From the NCBI GenBank assembly GCA_938008435.1, contig CALLKK010000017.1:124001-188000 (forward strand): a stretch of 64,000 nt of DNA, written 5' to 3'. Of this stretch, positions 9,425 through 18,981 are shown piece by piece. Each line of letters starts with the position of its first letter. The stretch's first letter is position 1. The stretch is from an uncultured Steroidobacter sp. (GTDB lineage Bacteria; Pseudomonadota; Gammaproteobacteria; Steroidobacterales; Steroidobacteraceae). The notes below the pieces were generated by a model. The model did no database searches, was not told the origin of the DNA, and saw nothing but the letters and a program-made list of their open reading frames with translations. The position numbers and the translations under genes are program-made.

Positions 9425-9628
9425 CGGAGGCCTCCTGCACGCCGTCGATATCACGGCGACACTGCCATTACGCTGCGATCGGTTGAGACTTGTCAACGCG
9501 GATCACTGGCTGCAGCACGCGACACATGGCAGGATTGCGGCGCATCAATCGTGGTGCGATGCATTACCTGACCATTCTCGCAGGACCAGCGGCCTGCTTT
9601 CGCTCGCCCGCCGGGCTCGAACACGCGC

Positions 9629-11125
9629 ATGGGTTCATATCTAGAAGAACGAACGGCCCGTCGGCGCCGTCTCCGCAAGCACCTCCTCCTCACGTTGTTC
9701 ATCACGTGGTGGGTGGCCGTCGGTACTTGGCACTCGATCAAACCGATGCCGCCCGGCACGTACGTTGCCAGCGGACCGATCCGCGTCGAGCCAACCGACG
9801 TTGCCTTCTTGTACGACCTCACCTACGCGGACGGGCTCGGGCAACCGCGATTCGAACAGCGCATCTTCGATGAGGTGATGCGCATCGTCGACGAAGCGCA
9901 TGGCTTCATCGTCGCCGATTTCTTCTTGCTCAATGAGCTCATGGGCGCGGCCGGTGACGCGCATCGCCCGCTCAGCCGCGAGCTCGTCGAAAGACTGATC
10001 GCGCGCAAGCAGGCGCAGCCCTCGCTCGCCGTGCTATTCGTGACCGACCCGATCAACGACATCTACGGCGGCCAACATGCGCCGCTGCTCGATGCAATGC
10101 GCGCGGCCGGCATCGACGTCGTGATCACGGATCTCACGCGGTTGCGCGATTCGAATCCGTTGTATTCGCCCTTCTGGCGAACCTTCGTGCAATGGTGGGG
10201 AAATTCGGACGACGGCGGCGCTCTGCCGAATCCGTTCACGAGCGACCCTGCACCCATCACGCTGCGCAGCTGGCTCGCGCTGCTCAACTTCAAGGCCAAT
10301 CATCGCAAGGTCATCGCCGCCGACCGCAGCGACGGCTCATTGGTCGCGCTCGTCACATCGGCGAATCCGCACGACGCGAGCAGTGCGCATTCCAATGTCG
10401 CGCTGCGCGTGACGGGCGAGCTGGTTCGCGAGCTCGTCGCCAGCGAGGTGGCCGTCGCGCGAACATCCGGTTGGCGCGGGCAGCTCGATGTGCCGCCCGC
10501 TGCAACGTCGAGCGTCGAACCGACCGACGGGGCGATCGAGCTTCGGCTGCTCACCGAGCGAGCGATTCGCGAGCACCTCTTGGCGCAGATCGACGCGACG
10601 CGCGCGGGCGATGCGATTGCCCTCGCGATGTTCTACCTCGCCGATCGCGACATCGTCGAAGCGCTCCTCGCTGCCGCGGCGCGCGACGTGCAGGTGCGCC
10701 TCGTGCTCGATCCGAATCGCGATGCCTTCGGCCGGCGCAAGGACGGCGTGCCCAACCGCCCTGTTGCCAACGAGCTCGTGCGCGAGAGCGGCGGGCGGAT
10801 CGAAGTGCGCTGGTATCGCACGCACGGCGAACAGTTCCACACCAAGCTGACATTGATCCGTCGCGGCGAACGGTTCGTTGCCTCGCTCGGCTCGGCGAAC
10901 CTCACGCGGCGCAATCTCGGCAATTACAACCTGGAAACGAATGTCGCGCTCGCCGCGTCCGTACGCTCGCCGCTCGCCAACGAAATGCAGGCGTACTTCG
11001 ACCGTCTGTGGAACAACGAAGACGAGATCGAGCTGACCGCACCTTTCGGCGCCTACGAAGATACGAGCCTCGGCCGCTATTGGCGTTATCGGCTCATGGA
11101 GGCCACGGGCCTCAGTACGTTCTGA
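9629..11125 (+). CDS. Phospholipase D-like domain protein, membrane-anchored
   Basis: The 498-residue protein has an N-terminal hydrophobic helix (LLLTLFITWWVAVG, about residues 15-28) and two PLD half-sites. The first is NHRKVIAADRSDGSL...TSAN at about 219-245. The second is FHTKLTLIRRGERF...GSANLTRRN at about 402-430. The family hydrolyses or transfers phosphodiester bonds, for example in cardiolipin synthases. The first motif keeps HxKx4D, while the second has Arg where the Asp is expected. The catalytic His and Lys of both are present, so activity is plausible. The substrate is unknown. Confidence 0.78.
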   Translation: MGSYLEERTARRRRLRKHLLLTLFITWWVAVGTWHSIKPMPPGTYVASGPIRVEPTDVAFLYDLTYADGLGQPRFEQRIFDEVMRIVDEAHGFIVADFFLLNELMGAAGDAHRPLSRELVERLIARKQAQPSLAVLFVTDPINDIYGGQHAPLLDAMRAAGIDVVITDLTRLRDSNPLYSPFWRTFVQWWGNSDDGGALPNPFTSDPAPITLRSWLALLNFKANHRKVIAADRSDGSLVALVTSANPHDASSAHSNVALRVTGELVRELVASEVAVARTSGWRGQLDVPPAATSSVEPTDGAIELRLLTERAIREHLLAQIDATRAGDAIALAMFYLADRDIVEALLAAAARDVQVRLVLDPNRDAFGRRKDGVPNRPVANELVRESGGRIEVRWYRTHGEQFHTKLTLIRRGERFVASLGSANLTRRNLGNYNLETNVALAASVRSPLANEMQAYFDRLWNNEDEIELTAPFGAYEDTSLGRYWRYRLMEATGLSTF

Positions 11126-11138
11126 CCCCTCGGCCGCA

Positions 11139-11873
11139 CTAGTCGCTGCGCGCTTCGGCTCTGTCGGCAGCGATCGCGCTGGCGACTTGCGTGCCGAGAT
11201 CGAGGATGGCGCGGTGCGCAGCGCTCTCGAATGCGGCCGCCACGGCGCTCATGCGATTTGCTCGTGCCCGCTCGGTCGCCTGCGCTTGCACGGTCGCTAC
11301 GAGCTTGCGGTCCACCACGCGAATCAGCCGCCCGACGAGCGTCACGCGAATCGTGGGATCGGATGCGTCGGAAGCGTACTCGGATTGAAAATCGCGGACC
11401 TGCAGATCGAGCACGTAATCGCCTGCGACACGCGCCTGCTCGGCGGTGACGCTGCGGAAGATCTTCTGGTTTTCGAGCGAATCGACGACGAGGAACTGCA
11501 CGAGCTCCGTGGCGCGACTGCCCCAACGCACCCGTTTGTAATAGTCGAGCTCGCGTCCCTTCAGCACGGCAATGCGATCGGTATCGAGCCCAGCCCCCAT
11601 GTCGGGACGGCTGATCGAAATATCGACCGGCAGCGGTGCACCACGCGCCTCGGCAGATGGCGCTGCCGCCAGCACGTAATTGGCAGGAACGGGCGTATCG
11701 CTGTCGAAGATCGAGCTCGTGCTGCACGCCGCAAGCATCGTCAACGCCGCGATCGCGACAATCGTGCGGCGAAGCTCGGTCGGCGCGACCTGCGACCGAG
11801 CCGGCACCCCGCTCGCACGCTCATGGAAACGACTCACGCGCCGCCCTTTGTCCTCTGCGTCTTTCACTGGCAC
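11139..11873 (-). CDS. ABC transport auxiliary lipoprotein (PqiC/MlaB-operon type)
   Basis: The 244-residue product has a hydrophobic segment and lipobox (IVAIAALTMLAAC, Cys at about residue 50), followed by the auxiliary-lipoprotein pattern VPANYVLAA, SRPDMGAGLDTDRIAVLKG, and a late conserved region ending in a helical tail. Such lipoproteins accompany MCE transport operons and contact the outer membrane. It is the last gene of a four-gene minus-strand operon, 11 nt after the MCE gene. The GTG start has AAGGA upstream; a second GTG closer to the signal (11807) is possible. Confidence 0.75.
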   Translation of the reverse strand: MPVKDAEDKGRRVSRFHERASGVPARSQVAPTELRRTIVAIAALTMLAACSTSSIFDSDTPVPANYVLAAAPSAEARGAPLPVDISISRPDMGAGLDTDRIAVLKGRELDYYKRVRWGSRATELVQFLVVDSLENQKIFRSVTAEQARVAGDYVLDLQVRDFQSEYASDASDPTIRVTLVGRLIRVVDRKLVATVQAQATERARANRMSAVAAAFESAAHRAILDLGTQVASAIAADRAEARSD

Positions 11874-11884
11874 GATGCGAATCC

Positions 11885-12820
11885 TTAGGGACGAATGTCT
11901 ACGCCGCTCTCTTGCGGCTCGTAGATGATCTTCGATGGATTCTCTTGCAAGTCGCGCGACAGGTCGCGGAACTCGCGCGCCGCCGAACGCGCCTCGCGGA
12001 CGAGCCGCTCGAGCTCGAACAAGCCGTGCTCGGCGAAATGGCCGAGCTGCACCTCGCTCTTGCTGGCGAATGCATCGAAGCGTTGCGAGACCTGCGCCAA
12101 GTGATCCGCGACTTCGGCCATCTTGGCGGTTGCATCGCGCACGCCGGGACGCACTTCCTCGGTCATCGCGCGCACCGACTCAGCCGTTCCCTTGATTTCG
12201 CTCACCGTCGCACGCAGCTCTGCGATCAGCGTCGCGACATCCTGCGAGGTATCGGGCAACGTCGCGCTTGCCGCGCGCACGTTGCGGATCGTCTCGGCCA
12301 AATTGGCGAGATTCTCGTCCGAGAGCACGTGTCCGAGGCGTTCGAGCAGCGAGGTCGCGCGGCCCATGAGCTCGGGCAGGCTCGCGAGGAAGACGTCAAA
12401 ATCGGACGCCACCGATTCGATCACGGGATACTGGGTGCCGGTGCGTAGCGGCTGCGTCTTGTCGGCTCCGGCCTGTTCCTTGAGATTGACGTACAGCAGA
12501 CCGGTCACGCCTTGAATGCCAAGGCTCGCGCGTGTTGCCGAGGAAATGGGCGCACGGCTGTCGATCTCGGCCACGACGACGACACGGCTTGCGTCGTTGC
12601 GATCGATTGCAATGCGGCGGACGCGGCCGACGTCCACGCCGAGATAACGCACCGGGCTGCCGCGATCGAGACCGCTCACGCTGCCGGCGAAGTAAATCTC
12701 GTAGAGCTCGTATTCGCGGCCGTCGCGGGCGTCCGTGTACCAGACCACGAACAGCACGGCCATGGCGACGGCGACCAGGATGAATGCGCCGACGGCTACA
12801 TATTTGGCATCCCGCTCCAT
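11885..12820 (-). CDS. MCE-family lipid-binding protein (MlaD-like)
   Basis: A 311-residue protein with one N-terminal membrane helix (YVAVGAFILVAVAMAVLFVV) and an MCE domain at about 38-115 (YFAGSVSGLDRGSPVRYLGV, GLLYVNLKEQ). A long helical C-terminal region has heptad character. MCE proteins form hexameric rings that pass phospholipid through the periplasm. It lies between the ATPase and the auxiliary lipoprotein. The start at 12820 was chosen because it precedes MERDAKYVAVG and sits 2 nt from the ATPase stop. Confidence 0.85.
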   Translation of the reverse strand: MERDAKYVAVGAFILVAVAMAVLFVVWYTDARDGREYELYEIYFAGSVSGLDRGSPVRYLGVDVGRVRRIAIDRNDASRVVVVAEIDSRAPISSATRASLGIQGVTGLLYVNLKEQAGADKTQPLRTGTQYPVIESVASDFDVFLASLPELMGRATSLLERLGHVLSDENLANLAETIRNVRAASATLPDTSQDVATLIAELRATVSEIKGTAESVRAMTEEVRPGVRDATAKMAEVADHLAQVSQRFDAFASKSEVQLGHFAEHGLFELERLVREARSAAREFRDLSRDLQENPSKIIYEPQESGVDIRP

Positions 12821-12822
12821 CG

Positions 12823-13665
12823 TCAACGTGCTCCCACTGCGGCTTCCGCGGCACGCGCGCGCGGGCCATGGAAGTACTCCTGAATCCACGGATGCGGGTT
12901 GCTCATGATGCCGCTGAGCGTATCGACCACGATTTTCCTGTCAACCAAAACAGCCACGCGGCTGCAGGTCGAGATGAGCGTATCGAGGTCGTGCGTGATC
13001 ATGACGATCGTCAAACGCAGGCTCCGATGCAGATAACAGATGAGCTCGTCGAAAGCCGCCGCCGAGATCGGGTCCAGCCCGGCCGTCGGCTCGTCGAGGA
13101 ACAGGATGTCGGGATCGAGCGCCAGGGCGCGTGCCAATGCCGCGCGCTTGACCATGCCGCCCGACAGCTGCGACGGCAGCTTCGCAGCAGCCGCCACCGG
13201 CAATCCAACCATCCGCAGGCGCAGCTCGGTCAGCGAGCGCAAGACTTCTTCCGACGCATCGAAGTACTCACGGATGGGCAGCTGAATGTTCTCCGCCACG
13301 GTGAGCGAGCTGAAGAGCGCGCCGTGCTGAAACGTCACGCCGTAGCGGCGCTTGATGGCGAGCAACTCTTCGTTGCTCATCTTCGTGATGTTCTTGCCCT
13401 GAATCAGCACCTCGCCCGCATTCGGCCGGTGCAGCCCCAGCATGGTGCGCAACAGCACCGACTTGCCGCTGCCCGAGCCGCCGACGATGCCGAGCACCTC
13501 GCCCGCATAGACATCGAGGTCGACGCCGTCGTGAACGACTTGACGCCCGAACTTGTTCACGACGCCGCGCACCGAAATGATCGGCGTGTCGGACGCCGCA
13601 TTCGTCGGCGAGCCGTGTGCGTACCCTTCAGTCACACCGTCACTCTCCGCCACAAGGCGCTCCAT
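12823..13665 (-). CDS. ABC transporter ATP-binding protein (MlaF-like)
   Basis: A 280-residue ABC ATPase with Walker A GGSGSGKS at residues 62-69, Q-loop region TFQHGALFSSLTV, signature LSGGM at 167-171, Walker B ILFLDEP at 187-193 and the switch histidine in MITHDLDTL. SGGMVKRAALARALALDPD is typical of MlaF-type ATPases of phospholipid transporters. An N-terminal extension of about 27 residues precedes the domain. It follows the permease gene by 21 nt and would energise it. Confidence 0.88.
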   Translation of the reverse strand: MERLVAESDGVTEGYAHGSPTNAASDTPIISVRGVVNKFGRQVVHDGVDLDVYAGEVLGIVGGSGSGKSVLLRTMLGLHRPNAGEVLIQGKNITKMSNEELLAIKRRYGVTFQHGALFSSLTVAENIQLPIREYFDASEEVLRSLTELRLRMVGLPVAAAAKLPSQLSGGMVKRAALARALALDPDILFLDEPTAGLDPISAAAFDELICYLHRSLRLTIVMITHDLDTLISTCSRVAVLVDRKIVVDTLSGIMSNPHPWIQEYFHGPRARAAEAAVGAR

Positions 13666-13686
13666 GTTCGGTTCGATCGCTGCCCA

Positions 13687-14796
13687 TCAGAAATCGAGCT
13701 CCACGAATACGACCGCGAACACGGCATCCGCGAAGATCACCAGGAAGATCGACTGCACGACCGCCATCGTCGTCAGGCGCCCGAGCTCGCGCGACGACGA
13801 GCGCACCTGCAAGCCGCGATACGTGCCGACGAGCGCGATCAACATCGCGAACACCGGCGTCTTGATGATGCCTGCCCAGAAGGTGGTGGGCGCGAGCGCA
13901 TCCTGCATGCGCGGCAGGAACTGATCGAGCGAGATATCGAGCAGGATCGACGACAACAGCGCACCGCCCGCAAGTCCCATCGCATCGGCGATGATCGTGA
14001 GCAAAGGCAATGCGATCACGAGACCAGCCAGCCGCGGCAGCACCAGCACCTCGAAATAATTGACACCGATCGACTGGAGCGCATCGATTTCGTCGTTGAG
14101 TCTCATGACGCCGATCTCGGCGGCAAACGCGCTACCCGATCGTCCCGCCACGATGATCGCCGTGAGCAGCGGGCTCATCTCGCGCAGCACCGCGATCGCG
14201 ACGAGATCGACGGTAAAGATCTCGGCGCCGAACTGCCGCAGTTGCTGGGCGCCCAGGTACGCCACGATGACGCTGATGAGGAAGGCGATCAGCGAGACGA
14301 TCGGGATCGCCTGAATGCCCGTCTCATATATATGGCGCGTCACCGAAGGCAGCCGCAGGCGTTTGATGCTGCCCAAGACCCGCAACGCATTGACCGTCAC
14401 CCGCCCGAAGAAGCCGATCGAATCGCGCGTCTGCTTGGCCCAATCGACGGAGTTGCGCCCGATCCAGGCCAACGCATCGTGCAGCGACAGCTTGCCCTCC
14501 GGCGGCGCGATGCGCTCCTTGGGCTCGCGGTGCAGAACCTCCTCGATGAAGGCGAAATGGGCAGGCGGCTCGCCCTCGACCCGCGCGCGCTCGCCCAGCG
14601 ACACGAGCCAGCGGTGCAAGAGCCAGGCGCCCGACAGATCGAGCGCCTCGATCGCCCGAAAGTCCACGACGAGCGGCGCAGAGGCGCCCGAGATGCCCGC
14701 GAGGGCACGCTCGATCTCGGCGAGATTGTCGATGAGCCACGCCCCCTTGAGGCGCACGATTAGCTCATCGCCGCTGCGTTCCGACTCGAGTAGCAC
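13687..14796 (-). CDS. STAS-MlaE fusion permease of lipid ABC transporter
   Basis: The 369-residue protein joins an N-terminal STAS-like domain (about 1-100, with LVVDFRAIEALDLSGAWLLHRW) to an MlaE-type permease (about 130-369; ETGIQAIPIVSLIAFLISVIVAY, then ALREMSPLLTAIIVAGRSGSAF with the conserved glutamate). In E. coli the STAS protein MlaB is a separate subunit; here it is the N-terminus of the permease, a known alternative arrangement. It is the first gene of a four-gene operon. Import versus export cannot be decided from sequence. Confidence 0.87.
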   Translation of the reverse strand: MLLESERSGDELIVRLKGAWLIDNLAEIERALAGISGASAPLVVDFRAIEALDLSGAWLLHRWLVSLGERARVEGEPPAHFAFIEEVLHREPKERIAPPEGKLSLHDALAWIGRNSVDWAKQTRDSIGFFGRVTVNALRVLGSIKRLRLPSVTRHIYETGIQAIPIVSLIAFLISVIVAYLGAQQLRQFGAEIFTVDLVAIAVLREMSPLLTAIIVAGRSGSAFAAEIGVMRLNDEIDALQSIGVNYFEVLVLPRLAGLVIALPLLTIIADAMGLAGGALLSSILLDISLDQFLPRMQDALAPTTFWAGIIKTPVFAMLIALVGTYRGLQVRSSSRELGRLTTMAVVQSIFLVIFADAVFAVVFVELDF

Positions 14797-14957
14797 GTAG
14801 GCGTGGATCCGTGAAAGACAACCGATGGTAACAAAGGCAGTGCAGGACGTGCTCGGGTCCGAGCCAGACGCTCCTGCCCATCACCCCGGCGAGCATTCCG
14901 ATAAACAGGGTATCCTTTCGCGTTCCATCGTTTCGACTGCAAGTCTCCCTGTGCCCT

Positions 14958-16019
14958 ATGGATATGGCATCGCTGCTCGACTCCAGCTATCTCGGCAATG
15001 CAGCTGACCGCTGGCTCACGGCAGGCATCGTGTTCGTCGGGCTGTTCGGCGTGCTGCTCGTCGTCCGCCGCATCGTGCAGTTGCAGTACCAGCGCATGGC
15101 GGCAACGCCCAAGGTGGAGCTGCTCGAGCTCCCGTCGATGGTCGCAAGCCGCACGACCGTGCTGTTCCTGTTCGTCGCCAGCCTGTATGCGGCTTCGCAC
15201 TTCCTCGTTCTGCCGCCTCGCGTCCAGAAGATTGCACTGACGCTCTTTACGATCGCAGCGTTCTGGCAGACAGGCGCCTGGGCGAGCGCCGCGGTGCTCG
15301 CGTTCATCGAGCGCAAGCGGCACCGTGCGCTGTCGTCCGATCGTGCCGTCGCCGGCACCTTCGGCATCATCACCTTTCTGGCGCGTGCGACGATCTGGTC
15401 GCTCGTTCTCTTGCTCACGCTCGACAACCTCGGCGTGCAGATCAAGCCGCTGCTCGCCGGTCTCGGCATCGGCGGTATCGCCGTCGCGCTCGCCGTGCAG
15501 AACGTGCTCGGCGATCTGTTCGCCTCGCTCTCGATTGCGCTCGATCGGCCTTTCGTGGTCGGCGATACCCTCTGGGTCGACAACTTCATCGGCACCGTCG
15601 AGTACATCGGCATCAAGAGCACGCGCCTGCGCAGCGTCGACGGCGAGCAGATCGTGATTCCGAATGCGAATCTGTTGAACAGCCGCCTGCGCAATCTCAC
15701 GCGCATGACCGAGCGGCACGTAGTCTTCACGCTGAGCGTCGCGCTCGCCACCTCACGCGAGCAGCTCGCGCGCATTCCGGGCCTCATTCGTCAGCTGATC
15801 GATTCGTATCCCGATGTGCGCTGCGAGCGCGCCCATCTCGCGCGCATCACCGGCTCGGCCTATGAAATCGAAGCCGAATACCGCGTGACCACCGCGGACT
15901 TCAATCGCCACATGGATATCGTGCAGGACCTGCAGCTGCGCCTGCTCGAAGCGCTCGAAAAAGAGGGCATCACCATCGTGCAGACCGCGCAAAGCTCGCC
16001 GACGCGGACGGTACGCTGA
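14958..16019 (+). CDS. Mechanosensitive ion channel family protein (MscS-like)
   Basis: A 353-residue membrane protein with about four N-terminal helices and the MscS pore and beta domain: LAGLGIGGIAVALAVQNVLGD forms the Gly/Ala-rich pore helix, followed by SIALDRPFVVGDTLWVDNF. The soluble alpha-beta cage domain completes it. MscS channels open under membrane tension to release osmolytes. It is divergent from the Mla-like operon and convergent with the trehalose synthase gene, which fits an osmotic-stress neighbourhood. Start ATG 14958; an in-frame ATG at 14964 is an alternative. Confidence 0.87.
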   Translation: MDMASLLDSSYLGNAADRWLTAGIVFVGLFGVLLVVRRIVQLQYQRMAATPKVELLELPSMVASRTTVLFLFVASLYAASHFLVLPPRVQKIALTLFTIAAFWQTGAWASAAVLAFIERKRHRALSSDRAVAGTFGIITFLARATIWSLVLLLTLDNLGVQIKPLLAGLGIGGIAVALAVQNVLGDLFASLSIALDRPFVVGDTLWVDNFIGTVEYIGIKSTRLRSVDGEQIVIPNANLLNSRLRNLTRMTERHVVFTLSVALATSREQLARIPGLIRQLIDSYPDVRCERAHLARITGSAYEIEAEYRVTTADFNRHMDIVQDLQLRLLEALEKEGITIVQTAQSSPTRTVR

Positions 16020-16034
16020 GCGCGCGCTCGGCGC

Positions 16035-17438
16035 TCAGCTCGCCATCTTTACGCGCGGCAGCTCGCGCGGCGCCGACTCGAGCGCATCGATGAAGCGGCG
16101 CGTCCAGGCGTTGATGTCGTTGCGCTTCAAGACCTGCAGCATGGCCGCGTGACGCTCGCGCCGTTCCGGCAACGGCATCGCGAGCGCAGTTTGAATCGCA
16201 TGACTCACGGCGCGCGTGTCGTAGGGATTGACGAGCAGCGCTGCATTGAGCTCGCGCGCAGCGCCCGCGAGCGTCGAGAGAATGAGCACGCCTGGATTCT
16301 CCGGGTTCTGCGCCGCGACGAATTCCTTCGCGACCAAGTTCATGCCGTCGCGCAAGGGCGTCACGATGCCGACATTCGCGGCGCGCAGAAAACCCCACAA
16401 CGTCGCGTGAGGAAAATTGCGATTGAGATAGCGAATCGGCGTCCAGTCCGTATCCGCGAAACGCCCGTTGGTTCTTCCCGCCGCCTGCTCGAGCGCGCGC
16501 CGGATGTCTTCGTACGCACGCTCGTCCGTGCGCGACAGCGGCGCGATCTGTATGTACGTGATGCGGCCGATGTTCTCGGGATAGTTTTCGAGGAAGTGCT
16601 GATAGGCATCGAAGCGCTCGACGAGCCCTTTGCTGTAATCGAGCCGATCGACGCCGATCATGAGCGAGCGCGCCATGAGGCTGTCGATCATGCGCTTGAC
16701 CACGTCGGTGTCCATCGCCGCGGCGGCTGCGCTTTGCACCGCCTCGACGTCGACGCCGATCGGGAACACGTCGGCATGCACGATCCGTTCGCCCACGCGA
16801 ATGCGTCCGTCGGGTCGAATCGCCTCGCGGCCGAACAGGTGCTCGATGCCTGAGTGGAACGCGCGCAGATCGCTCTCGGTTTGAAAGCCGACCACGTCGT
16901 AGTGCGTCAGATCGTGCAGCAGCTCCGCATACGTCGGCAGCACGCGCAGCATCTCGATGTGCGGGAACGGCGTGTGCATGAAGAATCCGAGCGGACGGCG
17001 CACACCCTGCTCGCGCAGCAGCCGGCCGAGCGGAATCAGATGGAAGTCATGCACCCAGATGAGATCCTGCGGCTGCAACAGCGGCGCGAGCCTGTGCGCG
17101 AACAGGCGATTGACGTGCTCATACGCGTCGCGCTCCTCGGCCGAGTAGCGCATGTTCCGCAGCGAATAATGAAAGAGCGGCCGCAGCAGGTTGATCGAGT
17201 AGCCGTTGTAGTACAGCTCGTAGTCGCGGCGCTTGAGATCGATCGTCGCGTAGGTGACGCCGTCGCGGATGTGAATGTCGGGATCGCCGGGGTCCTGATC
17301 GATGATCTCGCCGCCCCAACCGAACCACATGCCCCCGGTGCGCTTGAGCGCGCTCAGAATTCCGACCGTCAAGCCCCCGGGCGCGACGGACTTGCGCGGC
17401 AAAGCGATGCTGTTCGATACGCAGACGAGTCGACCCAC
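16035..17438 (-). CDS. otsA: Trehalose-6-phosphate synthase
   Basis: The 467-residue enzyme joins UDP-glucose and glucose-6-phosphate to trehalose-6-phosphate. Diagnostic segments are RLVCVSNSIALP at the start, APGGLTVGILSALK, WVHDFHLIPLGRLLRE, GFFMHTPFPHIEML, VDRLDYSKGLVERF and GVLILSTLAGAARELN, in the order and length of the E. coli enzyme (474 aa). I chose GTG at 17438 because AAAGGAG precedes it by 6 nt and the protein begins just before the conserved N-terminus; the frame stays open much further upstream. No phosphatase (otsB) lies nearby. Confidence 0.92.
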   Translation of the reverse strand: MGRLVCVSNSIALPRKSVAPGGLTVGILSALKRTGGMWFGWGGEIIDQDPGDPDIHIRDGVTYATIDLKRRDYELYYNGYSINLLRPLFHYSLRNMRYSAEERDAYEHVNRLFAHRLAPLLQPQDLIWVHDFHLIPLGRLLREQGVRRPLGFFMHTPFPHIEMLRVLPTYAELLHDLTHYDVVGFQTESDLRAFHSGIEHLFGREAIRPDGRIRVGERIVHADVFPIGVDVEAVQSAAAAAMDTDVVKRMIDSLMARSLMIGVDRLDYSKGLVERFDAYQHFLENYPENIGRITYIQIAPLSRTDERAYEDIRRALEQAAGRTNGRFADTDWTPIRYLNRNFPHATLWGFLRAANVGIVTPLRDGMNLVAKEFVAAQNPENPGVLILSTLAGAARELNAALLVNPYDTRAVSHAIQTALAMPLPERRERHAAMLQVLKRNDINAWTRRFIDALESAPRELPRVKMAS

Positions 17439-17784
17439 ACTCGCTCCTTTCCCCTTATGTCTCGTTATGTCTCGTATAGACCGTGTAAATAATCGCTGCC
17501 TCCTGTCGTTTGTTCCGCGCCGGCCAGGGCCGCCTTCCTGGCGGTGCCGGAGCATCCGTTGGTAGAATCCGCCGCCCGGTCGGAACCCCGATACATCGGT
17601 GCGCCGCATAATGTGGGCGGCACCGATGCACTCAAGCCACGCACCCAGTAGGCAATCCGAGAGCGCGGCGCCGCTGCGGTTCAGTCGCTGTCGGGGCCAT
17701 GCCTGCCTGCGCGAGCTGCGGGAGGCGCTTTGAGGTTCCCCGGACAGAGAAGACCTGTGCAGCCGTGAAGAGTTGGGAGCCTCA
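17439..17784. other. 346-bp divergent intergenic region between otsA and mdh
   Basis: No gene is seen. The otsA side carries AAAGGAG and a perfect tandem 10-bp repeat. The mdh side carries GGGAG (17775-17779) 5 nt before the ATG. The middle is GC-rich with no convincing -35/-10 pair. It must hold the promoters of both divergent genes. Confidence 0.6.
17455..17474. repeat. Tandem 10-bp direct repeat in otsA leader
   Basis: TTATGTCTCG occurs twice with no spacer, 17-36 bp upstream of the otsA start, followed by TATAGA. A head-to-tail exact decamer in this GC-rich setting may be a regulator site, or it may be chance slippage. Confidence 0.6.
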
Positions 17785-18768
17785 ATGCCTACGAAGAAGC
17801 CCGTGAACGTCGCGATCACCGGAGCGGCCGGTCAGATCGGTTATGCCCTCGCTTTCCGCGTGGCCTCCGGCCAGATGTTGGGGGAAGATCAACCCGTCAA
17901 TCTGCACCTGCTCGAGATCACGCCTGCCCTGCCCGCGCTGCAAGGCGTCGTGATGGAGCTCAACGACTGCGCGTTCCCCACGTTGAACAAGATCGTCGCG
18001 ACCGACGACGCCAAAGTGGCGTTCAAGGACTGCGACATCGCACTGCTCGTCGGCGCGCGACCGCGCGGCCCGGGAATGGAGCGCAAGGATCTCTTGCTCG
18101 CCAATGCGCAAATCTTCTCCGCGCAGGGCAAGGCCCTCGATGAAGTCGCCAGCCGCGACGTGCGCGTGCTCGTGGTCGGCAATCCGGCCAACACCAATGC
18201 GCTCATCGCCCAGCGCAATGCGCCCAACCTCAACCCGGCCAACTTCACGGCCATGGTGCGCCTCGATCACAACCGCGCGATCGCGCAGCTCGCCGAGAAG
18301 ACCGGCACGCACGTCACGCAGATCAAGCACATGACGATCTGGGGCAATCACTCCTCGACGCAGTACCCCGATCTGCACCATGCGCTCGTCGACGGCAAGC
18401 CGGCGCTCTCGCTCGTCGATCAGTCGTGGTACGCGGATACCTTCATTCCAGTGGTGCAGCAGCGCGGCGCGGCGATCATCAAGGCGCGCGGCGCGTCTTC
18501 CGCTGCGTCGGCCGCATCCGCCGCGATCGATCACATCCGCGACTGGGTGAAGGGCACGCCCGAGGGCGACTGGGTCAGCATGGCCGTGCCGTCGGACGGC
18601 AGCTACGGCATCCCCGAAGGCGTCATCTTCGGCTATCCCGTCACCTGCAAGAACGGCCGTTACGAAATCGTCCAGGGACTCGAGATCAATGCATTCAGCC
18701 GCGAGCGGCTCGATGCGACCTATAAAGAGCTCCTCGAAGAGCGCGACGGCGTGAAAGAGCTCATCTAG
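17785..18768 (+). CDS. mdh: Malate dehydrogenase
   Basis: The 327-residue NAD-dependent enzyme interconverts malate and oxaloacetate in the TCA cycle. It shows the dinucleotide motif [15 protein letters not shown] near the N-terminus, the catalytic loop region [15 protein letters not shown], substrate-binding RLDHNRA, and [12 protein letters not shown] with the catalytic histidine. This is the cytosolic-type MDH of many proteobacteria. ATG 17785 was chosen over an upstream TTG because GGGAG sits 5 nt away. A strong hairpin follows at 18786. Confidence 0.95.
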   Translation: MPTKKPVNVAITGAAGQIGYALAFRVASGQMLGEDQPVNLHLLEITPALPALQGVVMELNDCAFPTLNKIVATDDAKVAFKDCDIALLVGARPRGPGMERKDLLLANAQIFSAQGKALDEVASRDVRVLVVGNPANTNALIAQRNAPNLNPANFTAMVRLDHNRAIAQLAEKTGTHVTQIKHMTIWGNHSSTQYPDLHHALVDGKPALSLVDQSWYADTFIPVVQQRGAAIIKARGASSAASAASAAIDHIRDWVKGTPEGDWVSMAVPSDGSYGIPEGVIFGYPVTCKNGRYEIVQGLEINAFSRERLDATYKELLEERDGVKELI

Positions 18769-18785
18769 CGAGCATCCCGTATTGC

Positions 18786-18821
18786 GGACGTGTCGGACGG
18801 CGGCTACCGCCCGACACGTCC
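18786..18821 (+). terminator. Long 3' hairpin after mdh (no U-tract)
   Basis: GGACGTGTCGG (18786-18796) pairs perfectly with CCGACACGTCC (18811-18821). A further 3 bp form inside after one mismatch. It starts 17 nt after the stop codon and has no T-run. Confidence 0.55.
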
Positions 18822-18981
18822 CGCTCAAGGATCTCGCGCGGATTGTCGGACAATCCTTCCGTTACCCTTGCACAAAGACTTGCGCGCGAGCTAGTGTCGG
18901 TCGACGTCTTGGTCGGCCGGCCGCCTCGGGTCAGTCCGTCAGCGGTCTGCGGCCCACTAGCGAAGACTCGAGGTTTCCTTC

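Noticed and set aside
12784..14763. Plus-strand frame of 659 codons over the Mla-like operon
   Set aside because: It is antisense to the ATPase and permease genes, which have complete motifs; Arg/His-rich shadow.
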